A stretch of 64,000 bases of DNA from Hyphomicrobiales bacterium (GCA_011087605.1 JAALLE010000007.1:1-64000); one strand, 5' to 3'; shown: positions 49,437-60,174, counted from the first letter of the stretch. Notes: a model not told the origin generated them from the sequence alone. Made by a program: numbers and translations.

Positions 49437-51100
49437 GCGATCCCCGCAAAAATACCCGTGACGTCTATCCGCCGACAGGTGATGAAATTACTGCCAAGAG
49501 CTGGTTGACCGAAGCACCGATGCGCATGTTGATGAACAATCTGCACCCCGAAGTTGCCGAAAACCCGCATGAACTTGTGGTCTATGGAGGCATTGGCCGG
49601 GCGGCGAGAACCTGGAATGATTTCGATCAGATCGTCGCAACGTTGAAAACCCTGGATGAAGATCAGACCTTGCTGGTGCAATCGGGAAAACCGGTAGGTG
49701 TTTTTCAAACCCACAAGGATGCGCCGCGGGTGCTGATCGCAAACTCAAACCTGGTGCCGCACTGGGCCAATTGGGATCATTTCAACGAGCTCGATAAAAA
49801 GGGCCTCGCCATGTATGGCCAAATGACTGCCGGTTCGTGGATCTATATTGGCAGCCAGGGCATTGTGCAGGGCACCTATGAAACATTTGTCGAAGCCGGC
49901 CGCCAGCACTATGGCGGCGATCTGACGGGCAAATGGATTCTCACCGGCGGCCTTGGCGGCATGGGCGGCGCTCAGCCCCTCGCCGCAGTAATGGCCGGTG
50001 CCTGTTGTCTGGCCGTCGAATGCAATCCCGAAAGCATCGATTTCCGCCTGCGCACCCGCTATGTCGATGAACGCGCCGACACGCTGGATGAAGCGCTGGC
50101 GATGATCGACGCCTGGACCAAGGCTGGAGAAGCCAAGTCTGTTGGCCTGCTGGGTAATGCAGCTGATGTATTTGCTGAACTGGTCAAGCGCGACGTCCGG
50201 CCTGATATTGTTACCGACCAGACCAGCGCCCACGACCCGATCAACGGCTATTTGCCACAGGGCTGGACCATGGCCCAATGGCGTGAAAAGCGCGAAAGCG
50301 ACCCCAAATCGGTGGAAAAGGCTGCGCGGGCAAGCATGAAAGTGCATGTGGCGGCGATGGTCGACTTCTGGAATGCGGGAATTCCCACGCTCGATTATGG
50401 CAACAATATCCGTCAGGTGGCGTTGGAAGAAGGGCTGGAAAACGCCTTCGCATTCCCCGGCTTTGTCCCGGCCTATATCCGGCCCCTGTTCTGCCGTGGC
50501 ATCGGACCCTTCCGCTGGGCCGCCCTCTCAGGTGACCCGGAAGATATCTACAAGACCGACCAGAAGGTAAAAGAGTTGCTGCCCGACGATTCTCACCTGC
50601 ATAACTGGCTCGATATGGCCCGAGACCGCATTGCATTTCAGGGACTGCCGGCGAGAATTTGCTGGGTCGGACTTGGAGTGCGACACAAACTGGGGCTGGC
50701 TTTTAATGAAATGGTTCGCAGCGGTGAACTGTCGGCCCCGATTGTCATTGGGCGCGACCATCTAGATTCCGGATCTGTTGCCTCTCCCAACCGAGAAACG
50801 GAAGCGATGAAAGATGGCTCAGATGCGGTATCCGACTGGCCGTTGCTCAACGCGTTGCTGAATACTGCATCGGGTGCCACCTGGGTCTCGCTACATCATG
50901 GTGGCGGTGTTGGCATGGGTTTCAGCCAGCATTCGGGAATGGTCATCTGCTGCGATGGTACGGATGATGCCGACCGCCGCATCGCCCGTGTATTGTGGAA
51001 TGACCCCGCCACCGGCGTGATGCGTCACGCAGATGCTGGCTATGAAGAGGCTCGGCAATGCGCTGTCGAAAACGGTCTGAACCTGCCCGGCATCCTGTAA
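49433..51100 (+). CDS. hutU: urocanate hydratase
   Basis: [88 protein letters not shown]. Confidence 0.97.
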   Translation: MSDPRKNTRDVYPPTGDEITAKSWLTEAPMRMLMNNLHPEVAENPHELVVYGGIGRAARTWNDFDQIVATLKTLDEDQTLLVQSGKPVGVFQTHKDAPRVLIANSNLVPHWANWDHFNELDKKGLAMYGQMTAGSWIYIGSQGIVQGTYETFVEAGRQHYGGDLTGKWILTGGLGGMGGAQPLAAVMAGACCLAVECNPESIDFRLRTRYVDERADTLDEALAMIDAWTKAGEAKSVGLLGNAADVFAELVKRDVRPDIVTDQTSAHDPINGYLPQGWTMAQWREKRESDPKSVEKAARASMKVHVAAMVDFWNAGIPTLDYGNNIRQVALEEGLENAFAFPGFVPAYIRPLFCRGIGPFRWAALSGDPEDIYKTDQKVKELLPDDSHLHNWLDMARDRIAFQGLPARICWVGLGVRHKLGLAFNEMVRSGELSAPIVIGRDHLDSGSVASPNRETEAMKDGSDAVSDWPLLNALLNTASGATWVSLHHGGGVGMGFSQHSGMVICCDGTDDADRRIARVLWNDPATGVMRHADAGYEEARQCAVENGLNLPGIL

Positions 51101-51356
51101 TTCACGTGACCAAATTGATGTGAAGGCACGGTGCAATTGCACCGGTAGTCGAGTCGATAAACGCGGCTTTAACGCAATCTCGTTACACTGTTGGATACGC
51201 ATCCGCAGCACTCAATGTCAGGATGCAGGGCGCTGAAATGGAAACAATTAGGAACCGATAATGGAAAGTTATCACCTTGTTTTTATTTGTTTTTCAAGGC
51301 GGGTGAATCCACCTGCCTCAATGCGTCAGGTTGGAACTTAGCGTGAGGAACGTCAT

Positions 51357-51593
51357 ATGTTGAAATATCTGGCAATCATCGCAAATTTTTTCGTGTTGGC
51401 TCTAATCGCCGGAATCGTTGTCAAAACCGGCACTCCTGGTGACGAACAATTAAGCTTATTTGCAACAATTGGTGCCGCCACCTTGTTGAGTCTCATCGTA
51501 TTATTCCGCTACAGGGCGCCGGATGCTCAGTACCAAAAGTGGTTGGATGATGAGTCTGAAAGATTGCGCCGCGAGCTCGCGACCGGCGAGTAA
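51357..51593 (+). CDS. small membrane protein
   Basis: 78 aa with two hydrophobic segments (YLAIIANFFVLALIAGIVV; LFATIGAATLLSLIVLF). Confidence 0.5.
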   Translation: MLKYLAIIANFFVLALIAGIVVKTGTPGDEQLSLFATIGAATLLSLIVLFRYRAPDAQYQKWLDDESERLRRELATGE

Positions 51594-51640
51594 CACGGTT
51601 ACTCTTCGATCCGCAAACAAACGCTCTGGTTGTCCGCAGG

Positions 51641-52735
51641 CTATTTAGGGTCGTGTTCGGCTTTAAGTTTTGCCCAATCAAAGGTCACGCCAGATCCCGG
51701 CACGTCAGGTGCCACCGCCAGCGCGTTTTCGATCACCAATGGACGCTGGGTATAGTGTTCAATCGGGAATGAATGGACTTCCAACCACCCGCTGTTTGTT
51801 TGCCCTGACAGCAGACTGACATGCAGTTCCTGCATTCCGTGACTGCATACGGGGATATTGTATTCGCGGGAAAGTTCCGCAACCTGCAGAAATCCCGTAA
51901 TGCCTCCGCAATTGGAGGCGTCAGGCTGAATAAAGCTCAATTTCGCCTGTTCAAATGCGTATTCGAACTCATGAATCGTGTGCAGGTTTTCACCCATTGC
52001 CAGCGGCATGCCGGTCGCGTCGGCAATTTCGGCAAATCCCTGATAATTGTCGGGAATGGTGGGTTCTTCAAACCAGGTCAGATCGAATTCTTTAAACGCT
52101 TCGGCAGCTTTGATAGCTTGCGCCACAGACATGGAATAATTGGCATCTACCATGAATGTCACGTTCGGACCGATCAATTCGCGCACCGCGGCGATACGTT
52201 CAATATCCTGTTGCAGTTCAGACTGGCCAATCTTGATCTTAACGCCGTTGAACCCACGCTCCAGATAAGACCGCACACTGTCGAGCAGTTTTTCCAACGA
52301 GAAATTGAGATCAATGCCACCACAATAAGCCCGGCAGGTCTGCCCTGCCCCCCCAGCCATTTTCCACAATGCCTGGCCGGTGCGTTTGCCGCGCAAATCC
52401 CACAGAGCAATGTCCAACGCCGATATGGCAAATGAGGCGATGCCGCCCCGTGCCACATAATGAACGTGCCATTGCATGGCTTCATAATGCTGTTCGACAT
52501 GCTCGCAGTCCTGGCCAATCAGAAATGGTGTCAGATCATTTTCGATCATCGCCACAATGGCCTTCCCGCCAACACCGCCTGTATACGTATAGCCGGTGCC
52601 GTGAGTCCCATCTTTCAGTCGCACTGTCGTTGTGATCAGTTCAAAATGTGTATGGCTGCCATGTTTGGCGTCGACCAGCACCTCTGCCAGCGGAATCCGG
52701 AATAGTTGGGTTTTGATGATTTCAATTTTGGACAT
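51641..52735 (-). CDS. mandelate racemase/muconate lactonizing enzyme family (enolase superfamily)
   Basis: [86 protein letters not shown]; start uncertain (ORF opens at 52759). Confidence 0.92.
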   Translation of the reverse strand: MSKIEIIKTQLFRIPLAEVLVDAKHGSHTHFELITTTVRLKDGTHGTGYTYTGGVGGKAIVAMIENDLTPFLIGQDCEHVEQHYEAMQWHVHYVARGGIASFAISALDIALWDLRGKRTGQALWKMAGGAGQTCRAYCGGIDLNFSLEKLLDSVRSYLERGFNGVKIKIGQSELQQDIERIAAVRELIGPNVTFMVDANYSMSVAQAIKAAEAFKEFDLTWFEEPTIPDNYQGFAEIADATGMPLAMGENLHTIHEFEYAFEQAKLSFIQPDASNCGGITGFLQVAELSREYNIPVCSHGMQELHVSLLSGQTNSGWLEVHSFPIEHYTQRPLVIENALAVAPDVPGSGVTFDWAKLKAEHDPK

Positions 52736-52759
52736 CTGCAGTGCCTGCGGGACCTTCAA

Positions 52760-52968
52760 TTATCGCGGTATCTGAACGGCGAATTGGCCGATTGAATTTA
52801 CAAATGTCAAGCCGGACCTGGGAATTCTGCACCGGACCAGAAACGGGGCCGCATGCGCTACCGCGATGATATCGACTTCTGGCTCCAGTCTTTGGCGTGG
52901 ACCGCCGTGCTCAACATGGCAATCGCTGCGGTGGTGGTCAGGGTTTTGGTGATCAGATTTGCAGACAT
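52760..52968 (-). pseudogene. probable remnant of a substrate-binding protein N terminus
   Basis: MSANLITKTLTTTAAIAMLSTAVHA|KDWSQK (Sec signal), then stop; the neighbouring frame continues VDIIAVAHAAPFLVRCRIPRSGL; no long downstream domain. Confidence 0.35.
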
Positions 52969-53443
52969 GTTTCGAAACTTCCATGTGTGGTTTTGCCCGG
53001 CTGTTTTGGGCGGCCTGCTCAATGTCCAAACAGACAGGCTCACAGTTTCGCTAAGGTTGTGCGATTGGGCACATGTCGAAAATATTTCCCGCAAACTGCA
53101 ATGACTTTATTGCGCAGAATCCAGGTAAATCAAAACATTTCTGTTTATTTTCCGTTAGTTATCGGAGGATCAACGATTACCAAAAAAATCAGACATTGTT
53201 CGAGCTTCCATCTTGGCAATTGGCCGAGTGATCCAAAATCTCCCCCAATTCAAGTTCGACAAAGCAAATAAACTCAACGGACGGGAGCCCGATAATCGCA
53301 ATTATGGAGCGGTTCGGGGTCGAAATTGTAGCTCAACCACAGGACGCAGGCGATTCCTGTGCTAGCTCTGGATTAAGGCCTGTCAGATCGATTGTTTATT
53401 AGCTACCCTTCGTCGAATCCGCAGCAACATTTAATCACCTTCG

Positions 53444-54469
53444 GTGAGTCAGGTAATGTCCATGAGCCCAAATATCAGCAATCGGTTGAGCGCCAAACTG
53501 GCCCACATTAGAGAGGGCAGTTACAAGCCAAAGCACTTCATCATTGCTGATGCGAAAGATGCAGATATGGGCGGCGGCATAAATGGTGTCGGCTTTATTG
53601 ATGACGGCAGAGGAGTACTCAAAGCCAAAACCGCGGCCGATTACCTGACATCCATGAAGCAGATGATCGCATCGGAGCTTGCAGACATCATGCTCACGTC
53701 AATGGCGTCGGCTGAGCACCTGATGGCCGAAAATGCCTATGCCAACACAGATATATGCCCGGCAATCCGTCTCAACGACACAACGGACATTTGGGGGTTT
53801 CGAGGAGCTGTCTATCAAGACACACCGGCTCTGCCGTTTCGTACCGCGCGGCTCCAGCAGGCCCGCAATCTTTGTGCGTTGGGTCTTTATGCCATCACTT
53901 TTTACAACGATCGGGACGTGGACGTTGCAACCCTAAATGCCTACCGGGACTTTCGCGAACAGGCTGATGAAGTTGGCATGTTGCATTTTCTGGAAGTCTT
54001 CAATCCGGCATTCGACATCAACACACCGGACGCTGATCTGGGAAGTTACGTCAATGACGCGATAGTGCGCTGCCTGGCAGGTGTTGCTGGGTGCGAACAT
54101 CCTCTGTTTCTCAAAATGCAATATAATGGTGCCCGCTCGATGGAAGAACTGGCGTCATTCGATCCTGGAAAGCTGATTGTCGGCGTCCTCGGTGGCGCCG
54201 CCGGAACCACGCGCGATACGTTTGAATTGATTTCCCAAACTGAACGCTTTGGTGGCAGGGTGGCCCTGTTTGGCCGCAAGATTTATGGTGCTGAAGATTC
54301 CGTTGAACTGGTCAGATTGATGCGCGCAGTGATTGAAGATGATGTGTCCACTTCTGAAGCCGTGGAAGCCTATCACGATGGTCTGACCAAAAAGGGACTT
54401 GCGCCAATGCGCGCGCTTGAGCAAGACCGTGAGGTTACCGACCCCATATTGAAACCGGAAGCTTCATGA
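53444..54469 (+). CDS. class I aldolase-like (TIM-barrel) protein of uncertain specificity
   Basis: 341 aa; KPKHFIIADAKDADMGGGINGVGF...LADIMLTSMASAEHL...HFLEVFNPAF...FLKMQYNGARSMEEL...KLIVGVLGGAAGTTRDTFELI; overlaps PfkB gene by 4 nt. Confidence 0.65.
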   Translation: MSQVMSMSPNISNRLSAKLAHIREGSYKPKHFIIADAKDADMGGGINGVGFIDDGRGVLKAKTAADYLTSMKQMIASELADIMLTSMASAEHLMAENAYANTDICPAIRLNDTTDIWGFRGAVYQDTPALPFRTARLQQARNLCALGLYAITFYNDRDVDVATLNAYRDFREQADEVGMLHFLEVFNPAFDINTPDADLGSYVNDAIVRCLAGVAGCEHPLFLKMQYNGARSMEELASFDPGKLIVGVLGGAAGTTRDTFELISQTERFGGRVALFGRKIYGAEDSVELVRLMRAVIEDDVSTSEAVEAYHDGLTKKGLAPMRALEQDREVTDPILKPEAS

Positions 54470-55497
54470 ACGATAAAGCAGGCAAATCCGGCATTATTAC
54501 TGGTGGTTCCTGGTGTGCTGACCACAACCGGCTGGTGGAAAGATGGCCGGAAGAGGAAAGCCTGGTCAAGATTATTTCTGATGAGTTTCGGGGCGGCGGT
54601 TCTGCCTGCAATCTGGCCATAGACATAAAGCGTCTTGATCCCAACCTGCCGGTGTCTACAATTGGTCTGCTCGGCGATGATGCCGATGGTCATGCCCTGC
54701 GGAAACAGGCTGAAACCGAAGGTTTGGATTGTTCCCTATTGGCCACCCATGCAGGTCAGCAAACATCTTTTACCGACGCCTATACATCCCAGGATACCAC
54801 CCGCCGCACTCATCTTTTCTACGCCGGAACGAGTGATCACCTGACCCCTGATCACTTCGATTTCACACATGTTGACGCGAAAATATTACACCTCGGCCTG
54901 CCCGGACTGCACAACCTGCTGGATGGAGAATGGAATGGTGATGAAAACGGTTGGGTCACGGTTTTGAGGAAAGCCCAATCCAAAGGCCTCAAAACCAATC
55001 TTGAACTGTGTTCTCTGCCGCCCGAAATGCTGAAAGAGCTGGTAACTCCGTGCCTGCAACAGCTGAACTATCTGATCATCAATGAGTATGAAATTGCTGC
55101 TGTTGCCGGCAATCCCGTTGGACATGACGGAGATACAGATATCGAAACCTGTATATCAAACGCGCGGCATGTGATCTCCAATTCGCCACTGGAACTGGTG
55201 ATTGTTCATTTCCCCGGTGGGGCGGTGGCTATTACCAGGCAGGGTGAGGTGGAGCACCATGCCTCAGTGAACGTGCCGCCGGATCAGATCGCCGGGACGA
55301 ATGGTGCAGGAGATGCATTCGCCGCCGGTGCCCTTTACGGGTTGCACGAAGGCTGGCCGCTGCATCAAACATTGCAACTGGCCCACGCATCAGCAGCGGC
55401 GTCCATCAGGCATATTGGAACGACGGATGCAGTTGTCGGTTGGGCAGAATGTCTTGAACTGGCATCGCAGCACGGCTGGCGCGACCTGCAGAATTGA
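54466..55497 (+). CDS. PfkB family carbohydrate kinase
   Basis: FRGGGSACNLAIDIKRLDP; DQIAGTNGAGDAFAAGALYGLHEG (GAGD motif). Confidence 0.93.
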   Translation: MNDKAGKSGIITGGSWCADHNRLVERWPEEESLVKIISDEFRGGGSACNLAIDIKRLDPNLPVSTIGLLGDDADGHALRKQAETEGLDCSLLATHAGQQTSFTDAYTSQDTTRRTHLFYAGTSDHLTPDHFDFTHVDAKILHLGLPGLHNLLDGEWNGDENGWVTVLRKAQSKGLKTNLELCSLPPEMLKELVTPCLQQLNYLIINEYEIAAVAGNPVGHDGDTDIETCISNARHVISNSPLELVIVHFPGGAVAITRQGEVEHHASVNVPPDQIAGTNGAGDAFAAGALYGLHEGWPLHQTLQLAHASAAASIRHIGTTDAVVGWAECLELASQHGWRDLQN

Positions 55498-55614
55498 CGT
55501 GGAGGCTTTTGTGCCTGGCTGCAAGTGCGGTAAAACTGGTGCGGGTGGGCAAACTTGTCTTGTATTGATGTCGTTTTGATTTAGCTTCCCTTCTGTTGAA
55601 CGGGAGACAATCAT

Positions 55615-56490
55615 ATGTGCGGCATTGTTGGCTTATTCTTGAAGGACAAAGCGCTGCAGCCTGAACTCGGCGGCCTGCTGACTGATATGCTGGTTACCAT
55701 GTCGGACCGGGGCCCCGACAGTGCCGGAATTGCAGTCTATCGCGGTGCCGACGATGGCTTTGTGAAGATCACTCTCCAGTCCGCCAATCCTGATCAAGAC
55801 TTCGAAAATCTTGAATCGGAACTGAATGCCGATGTGGTGCGCATTGATACGCATGCCATTGTCTCCTGCCCCGCCGATCAAACGGAAGCCGTTTTGGAAC
55901 GGATCTCGGAGTCGCCGCATTTGCGGATCATGTCAACAGGCGATGCCATCGAAATCTACAAGGAAGTGGGCCTGCCCAATTCGGTCGCAGAACGTTTTGA
56001 CATCCCGCAATTGCAAGGCAGCCACGGCATTGGTCATACCCGCATGGCCACCGAAAGCGCCGTTACCACGTTGGGCGCTCATCCCTTTTCTACAGGTCCT
56101 GACCAGTGCCTGGTGCACAACGGATCGCTTTCCAACCACAACTCACTGCGGCGGCGTTTGGCGCGGCAGGGCGTCAACGTAAAGACGCAAAATGACACCG
56201 AAGTCGCGGCGGCCTATCTGACGTGGAAGATGCAAAACGGCTGTGATCTCGGCGAAGCACTGGAAGCCGGAATTTCTGACCTCGATGGGTTTTACACATT
56301 CGTCGTTGGAACCCGTGACGGGTTTGGCGTATTGCGTGACCCGATTGCCTGCAAACCAGCGGTGTTGGCAGAAACCGGGCAATATGTAGCGTTCGGCTCA
56401 GAGTACCGAGCGCTGGTGAACCTGCCCGGAATTGAAAAGGCAAATGTGTGGGAACCTGAACCCGCCACGGTCTATTTCTGGGAGCATTAG
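55615..56490 (+). CDS. glxB: class II glutamine amidotransferase (GlxB-like)
   Basis: MCGIVGLFLKDKALQPELGGLLTDMLVTMSDRGPDSAGIAVY (N-terminal nucleophile Cys); GHTRMATESAVTTLGAHPFSTGPDQCLVHNGSLSNHNSLRRRL. Confidence 0.9.
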   Translation: MCGIVGLFLKDKALQPELGGLLTDMLVTMSDRGPDSAGIAVYRGADDGFVKITLQSANPDQDFENLESELNADVVRIDTHAIVSCPADQTEAVLERISESPHLRIMSTGDAIEIYKEVGLPNSVAERFDIPQLQGSHGIGHTRMATESAVTTLGAHPFSTGPDQCLVHNGSLSNHNSLRRRLARQGVNVKTQNDTEVAAAYLTWKMQNGCDLGEALEAGISDLDGFYTFVVGTRDGFGVLRDPIACKPAVLAETGQYVAFGSEYRALVNLPGIEKANVWEPEPATVYFWEH

Positions 56491-56492
56491 TG

Positions 56493-57173
56493 ATGGAAAC
56501 CTACGACCTCACAGCAATGGAATTACGGGCCGTAAATGAGGCACTGCAAACCAAAGGTGACGGCTCCAATCAATCCTATGAGGTGATTAATCCACGCGGC
56601 AGCCACGCCATTGCTGTGGGACTGAACGCGCCCATCGAGGTAACGGTCAAAGGGTCGACCGGCTATTATTGCGCCGGCATGAACCAGCAGGCGACGGTCA
56701 ATGTGACGGGTTCTGCGGGGCCCGGCGTGGCAGAAAACATGATGTCCGGTAAAGTGGTTATCAACGGTGATGCCAGCCAATATGCCGGTGCCACTGCTCA
56801 TGGGGGGCTCCTGGTCATCAAGGGCAACGCTTCAAGTCGCTGCGGCATATCGATGAAGGGTGTCGACATCGTTGTCCATGGCAATATCGGCCATATGAGC
56901 GCTTTCATGGCGCAGTCCGGCAATCTTGTTGTCTTGGGCAATGCCGGCGATGCGCTTGGCGACAGTCTCTACGAAGCTCATATTTTTGTGCGCGGCGAGG
57001 TCAAATCACTCGGTGCGGACTGTATTCAAAAGGAGATGCGGCCGGAGCATGTCGAAACATTGAAGGAATTGCTGAAGCAGGCTGAAGCAGATGCGGAGCC
57101 AAACGAATTTCGCCGCTATGGATCGGCACGACAACTCTACAATTTCGACATCGACAATGCGGGAGACTACTGA
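56493..57173 (+). CDS. glxC: GlxC-like protein (glutamate synthase GXGXG-type beta-helix domain)
   Basis: VTVKGSTGYYCAGMNQQATVNVTGSAGPGVAENMMSGKVVINGDASQYAGATAHGGLLVIKGNASSRCGISMKGVDIVVHGNIGHMSAFMAQSGNLVVLGNAGDALGDSLYEAHIFVRGEV. Confidence 0.9.
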   Translation: METYDLTAMELRAVNEALQTKGDGSNQSYEVINPRGSHAIAVGLNAPIEVTVKGSTGYYCAGMNQQATVNVTGSAGPGVAENMMSGKVVINGDASQYAGATAHGGLLVIKGNASSRCGISMKGVDIVVHGNIGHMSAFMAQSGNLVVLGNAGDALGDSLYEAHIFVRGEVKSLGADCIQKEMRPEHVETLKELLKQAEADAEPNEFRRYGSARQLYNFDIDNAGDY

Positions 57174-58513
57174 TGGACAAGACGCCTGGAACCCATCCCG
57201 TAAAGCCTTGGACGTTTGACGATTATACCAATTCCTATATTCGCCGTGCCGCCGCGACAGGGATTTATGACATTCGTGGCGGGGGTGCCAAGCGCCGAGT
57301 GCCGCATTTTGATGATCTGTTGTTTCTCGGCGCGTCGATGTCCCGCTATCCATTGGAAGGCTATCGCGAGAAATGCGAAACCAAGGTGGCACTGGGCACA
57401 AGGTTCGCCAAAAATCCGATCATGCTCGACATACCAATCACCATTGCCGGGATGAGCTTTGGTGCGCTGTCCGGTCAGGCCAAGGAAGCGCTGGGGCGCG
57501 GCGCAAATGCTGCAGGCACATCGACGACCACCGGCGATGGCGGCATGACCGTTGAAGAACGGAGCCATTCAAACAAGCTGGTTTACCAGTATCTTCCTTC
57601 CCGCTATGGCATGAATCCGGATGATCTGCGCAAAGCCGACGCCATCGAAATCGTTGTTGGCCAGGGAGCGAAGCCCGGCGGTGGTGGCATGCTTCTGGGT
57701 CAGAAGATTTCTGATCGTGTTGCTGAGATGCGCACCTTGCCGAAGGGAATTGACCAACGTTCCGCCTGCCGCCATCCGGACTGGACCGGCCCGGATGATC
57801 TGGAAATCAAGATCCTGGAACTGCGTGAAATTACCGGCTGGCGGGTGCCGATTTATGTCAAGATTGGTGGTGCCAGACCCTATTTTGATACAACTCTGGC
57901 AATCAAAGCTGGCGCTGATGTGGTCGTGCTTGACGGCATGCAGGGCGGAACCGCAGCCACTCAGGACGTATTCATCGAACATGTTGGTCAACCGACCCTT
58001 GCCTGCATCCGACCTGCCGTCCAGGCGCTGCAGGACCTTGATGTTCACCGGGAAGTGCAATTGGTTCTTTCAGGCGGCATCAGAACCGGCGCCGATGTGG
58101 CCAAGGCCCTGGCGCTGGGCGCAGATGCGGTCAGCATCGGTACAGCGGCGCTGATTGCGCTTGGAGATAATGATCCGGCGCTGGAAGAGGAATATCAAAA
58201 GCTTGGCACGACCGCCGGGGCCTATGACGACTGGCACGAAGGTCTGGATCCGGCCGGCATCACCACACAGGACCCCCAACTGGCCGCCCGGCTGGACCCG
58301 CTGGCGGCTGGCAGACGGTTGGCAAATTATCTGAAAGTTATGACACTGGAAGCACAAACAATTGCCCGCGCCTGCGGTAAGAATCATGTTCTCAATCTGG
58401 AACCTGAAGACCTTTGCGCGCTGACAATTGAAGCATCAGCCATGGCGGGCGTTCCGCTTGCTGGCACAAACTGGATACCCGGCCAGACACCGGGAGCGGG
58501 AAACAACGACTAA
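57173..58513 (+). CDS. glxD: FMN-binding glutamate synthase family protein (GlxD-like)
   Basis: ITIAGMSFGALSGQAKEALGRGANAAGTSTTTGDGGMTVEER, GQGAKPGGGGMLLGQKIS, VLDGMQGGTAATQDVFIEHVG, VLSGGIRTGADVAKALALGADAVSIGTAALIALG. Confidence 0.93.
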   Translation: MDKTPGTHPVKPWTFDDYTNSYIRRAAATGIYDIRGGGAKRRVPHFDDLLFLGASMSRYPLEGYREKCETKVALGTRFAKNPIMLDIPITIAGMSFGALSGQAKEALGRGANAAGTSTTTGDGGMTVEERSHSNKLVYQYLPSRYGMNPDDLRKADAIEIVVGQGAKPGGGGMLLGQKISDRVAEMRTLPKGIDQRSACRHPDWTGPDDLEIKILELREITGWRVPIYVKIGGARPYFDTTLAIKAGADVVVLDGMQGGTAATQDVFIEHVGQPTLACIRPAVQALQDLDVHREVQLVLSGGIRTGADVAKALALGADAVSIGTAALIALGDNDPALEEEYQKLGTTAGAYDDWHEGLDPAGITTQDPQLAARLDPLAAGRRLANYLKVMTLEAQTIARACGKNHVLNLEPEDLCALTIEASAMAGVPLAGTNWIPGQTPGAGNND

Positions 58514-58527
58514 TCAGGGAGCAGACT

Positions 58528-59835
58528 ATGTCCAAGGATCTTGCAAAATTTGCCGCCGATAATGGCGTCAGGTTTTTTCTCTTCAACTTCACCGACCTGT
58601 TTGGAGTTCAGCGCGCCAAACTGGTGCCGGCTGAAGCAGTTGGCGATATGCAAAAGTCGGGTGCCGGATTTGCCGGCTTTGCCAGTTGGCTCGATATGAC
58701 CCCAGCGCATCCCGACATGTTCGTCATGCCGGATGCAGACAGTGTCATCCAACTGCCCTGGAAACCCCAAATTGCATGGGTTGCCGGCGATCCCTGGATG
58801 GACGGTGAGCCGGTGGCTCAGGCACCCAGGAACGTTTTGAAAGCGCTCAATGCCAGAGCAACGGCACTGGACTTTAAAATGATGTCGGGGGTTGAGCCGG
58901 AATTTCACCTGATCAATGTCGATGGATCGGGCATTTCCGATGAACGGGATATCCAGGAGAAGCCCTGCTACGACCAAAGTGCCTTGATGCGCCGCTTTGA
59001 TGTCATTTCCGAAATCTGCACCACCATGATCACGCTTGGCTGGGCGCCTTATCAAAATGACCATGAGGACGCCAACGGCCAGTTCGAGATTAACTGGGAT
59101 TTTGGCGATTGCCTGCAAACCGCCGATCAGCATGCGTTTTTCAAATTCATGGTGAAAGCCATTGCCGAGAACCACGGCCTGCGGGCAACATTTATGCCCA
59201 AACCCTTTTCCAATCTCACAGGCAATGGCTGCCACGTGCATCACTCGGTCTGGACATTGGATGGCAGCCGCTGCCTGTTTGCCGATGACGCTGGAGAGCT
59301 GGGTCTGTCGGACATGGCCTACAACTTTCTGGGCGGGCTAATGTCCCATGGCGCGGCGATGTGCGCCATCACCAACCCGACGGTCAACAGCTACAAGCGC
59401 ATTAATGCTCCCGCCACCTTGTCTGGGGCGACCTGGCCCCCCTCCTCCGTGACCTATGGCGGCAATAATCGCACGCATATGGTGCGCATTCCCGACGCAG
59501 GCCGTCTCGAATTCCGGTTGGCGGACGGTGCGGCCAACCCGTATCTGCTTCAGGCGGTATTGTTGGCGGCCGGCATTGACGGGATCGAACGCCAGCTTGA
59601 TCCTGGCAAACGTCTCGATATCGATATGTATACCGAAGGGCACAAGGCGCGGGGCGCCAAAAAATTGCCACTCAACATGCTCGATGCGATTCGCGAATTC
59701 CAGAAGGACAAATATCTGAACGGTGCGATGGGCACCGAATTCTCAAATGCCTATGTGAAGTTGAGAGATCGGGAGTGGAACCAATATTGCCACCATCTGA
59801 GCCAATGGGAACGCGACCAGACATTGGATTGTTAG
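58528..59835 (+). CDS. glnT: type III glutamate-ammonia ligase family protein (GlnT-like)
   Basis: FFLFNFTDLFGVQRAKLVPAEAVGDMQKSGAGFAGFASWLDMTPAHPDMFVMPD; GVEPEFHLI; GNGCHVHHSVW; RINAPATLSGATWPPSSVTYGGNNRTHMVRIPDAGRLEFRLADGAANPYLL. Confidence 0.9.
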   Translation: MSKDLAKFAADNGVRFFLFNFTDLFGVQRAKLVPAEAVGDMQKSGAGFAGFASWLDMTPAHPDMFVMPDADSVIQLPWKPQIAWVAGDPWMDGEPVAQAPRNVLKALNARATALDFKMMSGVEPEFHLINVDGSGISDERDIQEKPCYDQSALMRRFDVISEICTTMITLGWAPYQNDHEDANGQFEINWDFGDCLQTADQHAFFKFMVKAIAENHGLRATFMPKPFSNLTGNGCHVHHSVWTLDGSRCLFADDAGELGLSDMAYNFLGGLMSHGAAMCAITNPTVNSYKRINAPATLSGATWPPSSVTYGGNNRTHMVRIPDAGRLEFRLADGAANPYLLQAVLLAAGIDGIERQLDPGKRLDIDMYTEGHKARGAKKLPLNMLDAIREFQKDKYLNGAMGTEFSNAYVKLRDREWNQYCHHLSQWERDQTLDC

Positions 59836-59993
59836 GGTCTGGCACCCGCTTTGGAGATTGTTTGCCGGCAACTTTCTGACTGATCGTGTTCTTCGTCGCA
59901 GGTATCCTGCTTCATCAGCCAATCAATGGAATAGTCTTTGCGCGCGACATATCCGTCGAGAGTAAGCGCCATCATCACGTGCCCAGTTGGCAT
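59832..59993 (-). pseudogene. N-terminal fragment of a dihydrofolate reductase/RibD-C family protein
   Basis: Manual minus-strand translation MPTGHVMMALTLDGYVARKDYSIDWLMKQDTCDEEHDQSESCRQTISKAGARP*; first ~37 aa resemble the DHFR-like/RibD C-terminal family start, homology then lost. Confidence 0.6.
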
Positions 59994-60070
59994 AACGAAC
60001 CTCCATTCTCAATTATTATCTGCCGAATAATATTCAAGGATGGAGGAAGCACTCCAGATACTTCATCGAT

Positions 60071-60085
60071 TTTGGATTTACCAAA
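60071..60085. promoter_or_regulatory. candidate FadR/GntR-type operator, site 1
   Basis: TTTGGATTTACCAAA (TTTGG-N5-CCAAA) upstream of the GntR gene. Confidence 0.45.
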
Positions 60086-60174
60086 CCAGGCATTCCTTTT
60101 TAAAAACCAAAAACCAGCCTGGCATTACACCTATAATCAGAAAAATTTGCGATATTATTGACCAAATTCTGAAT

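Noticed and set aside
53444-55497. Sulfo-EMP (YihT/YihV-like) assignment
   Set aside because: The aldolase+PfkB order and nearby sulfatase are suggestive, but there is no sulfoquinovosidase, isomerase or sulfolactaldehyde enzyme in the window and the family was not recognised with confidence.
55615-59835. N-methylglutamate pathway (mgsABC-gmaS) assignment
   Set aside because: glxBCD are homologous to mgsABC, but no mgdABCD (N-methylglutamate dehydrogenase) genes are present and the ligase looks more like GlnT than GmaS; left as glxBCD-glnT.
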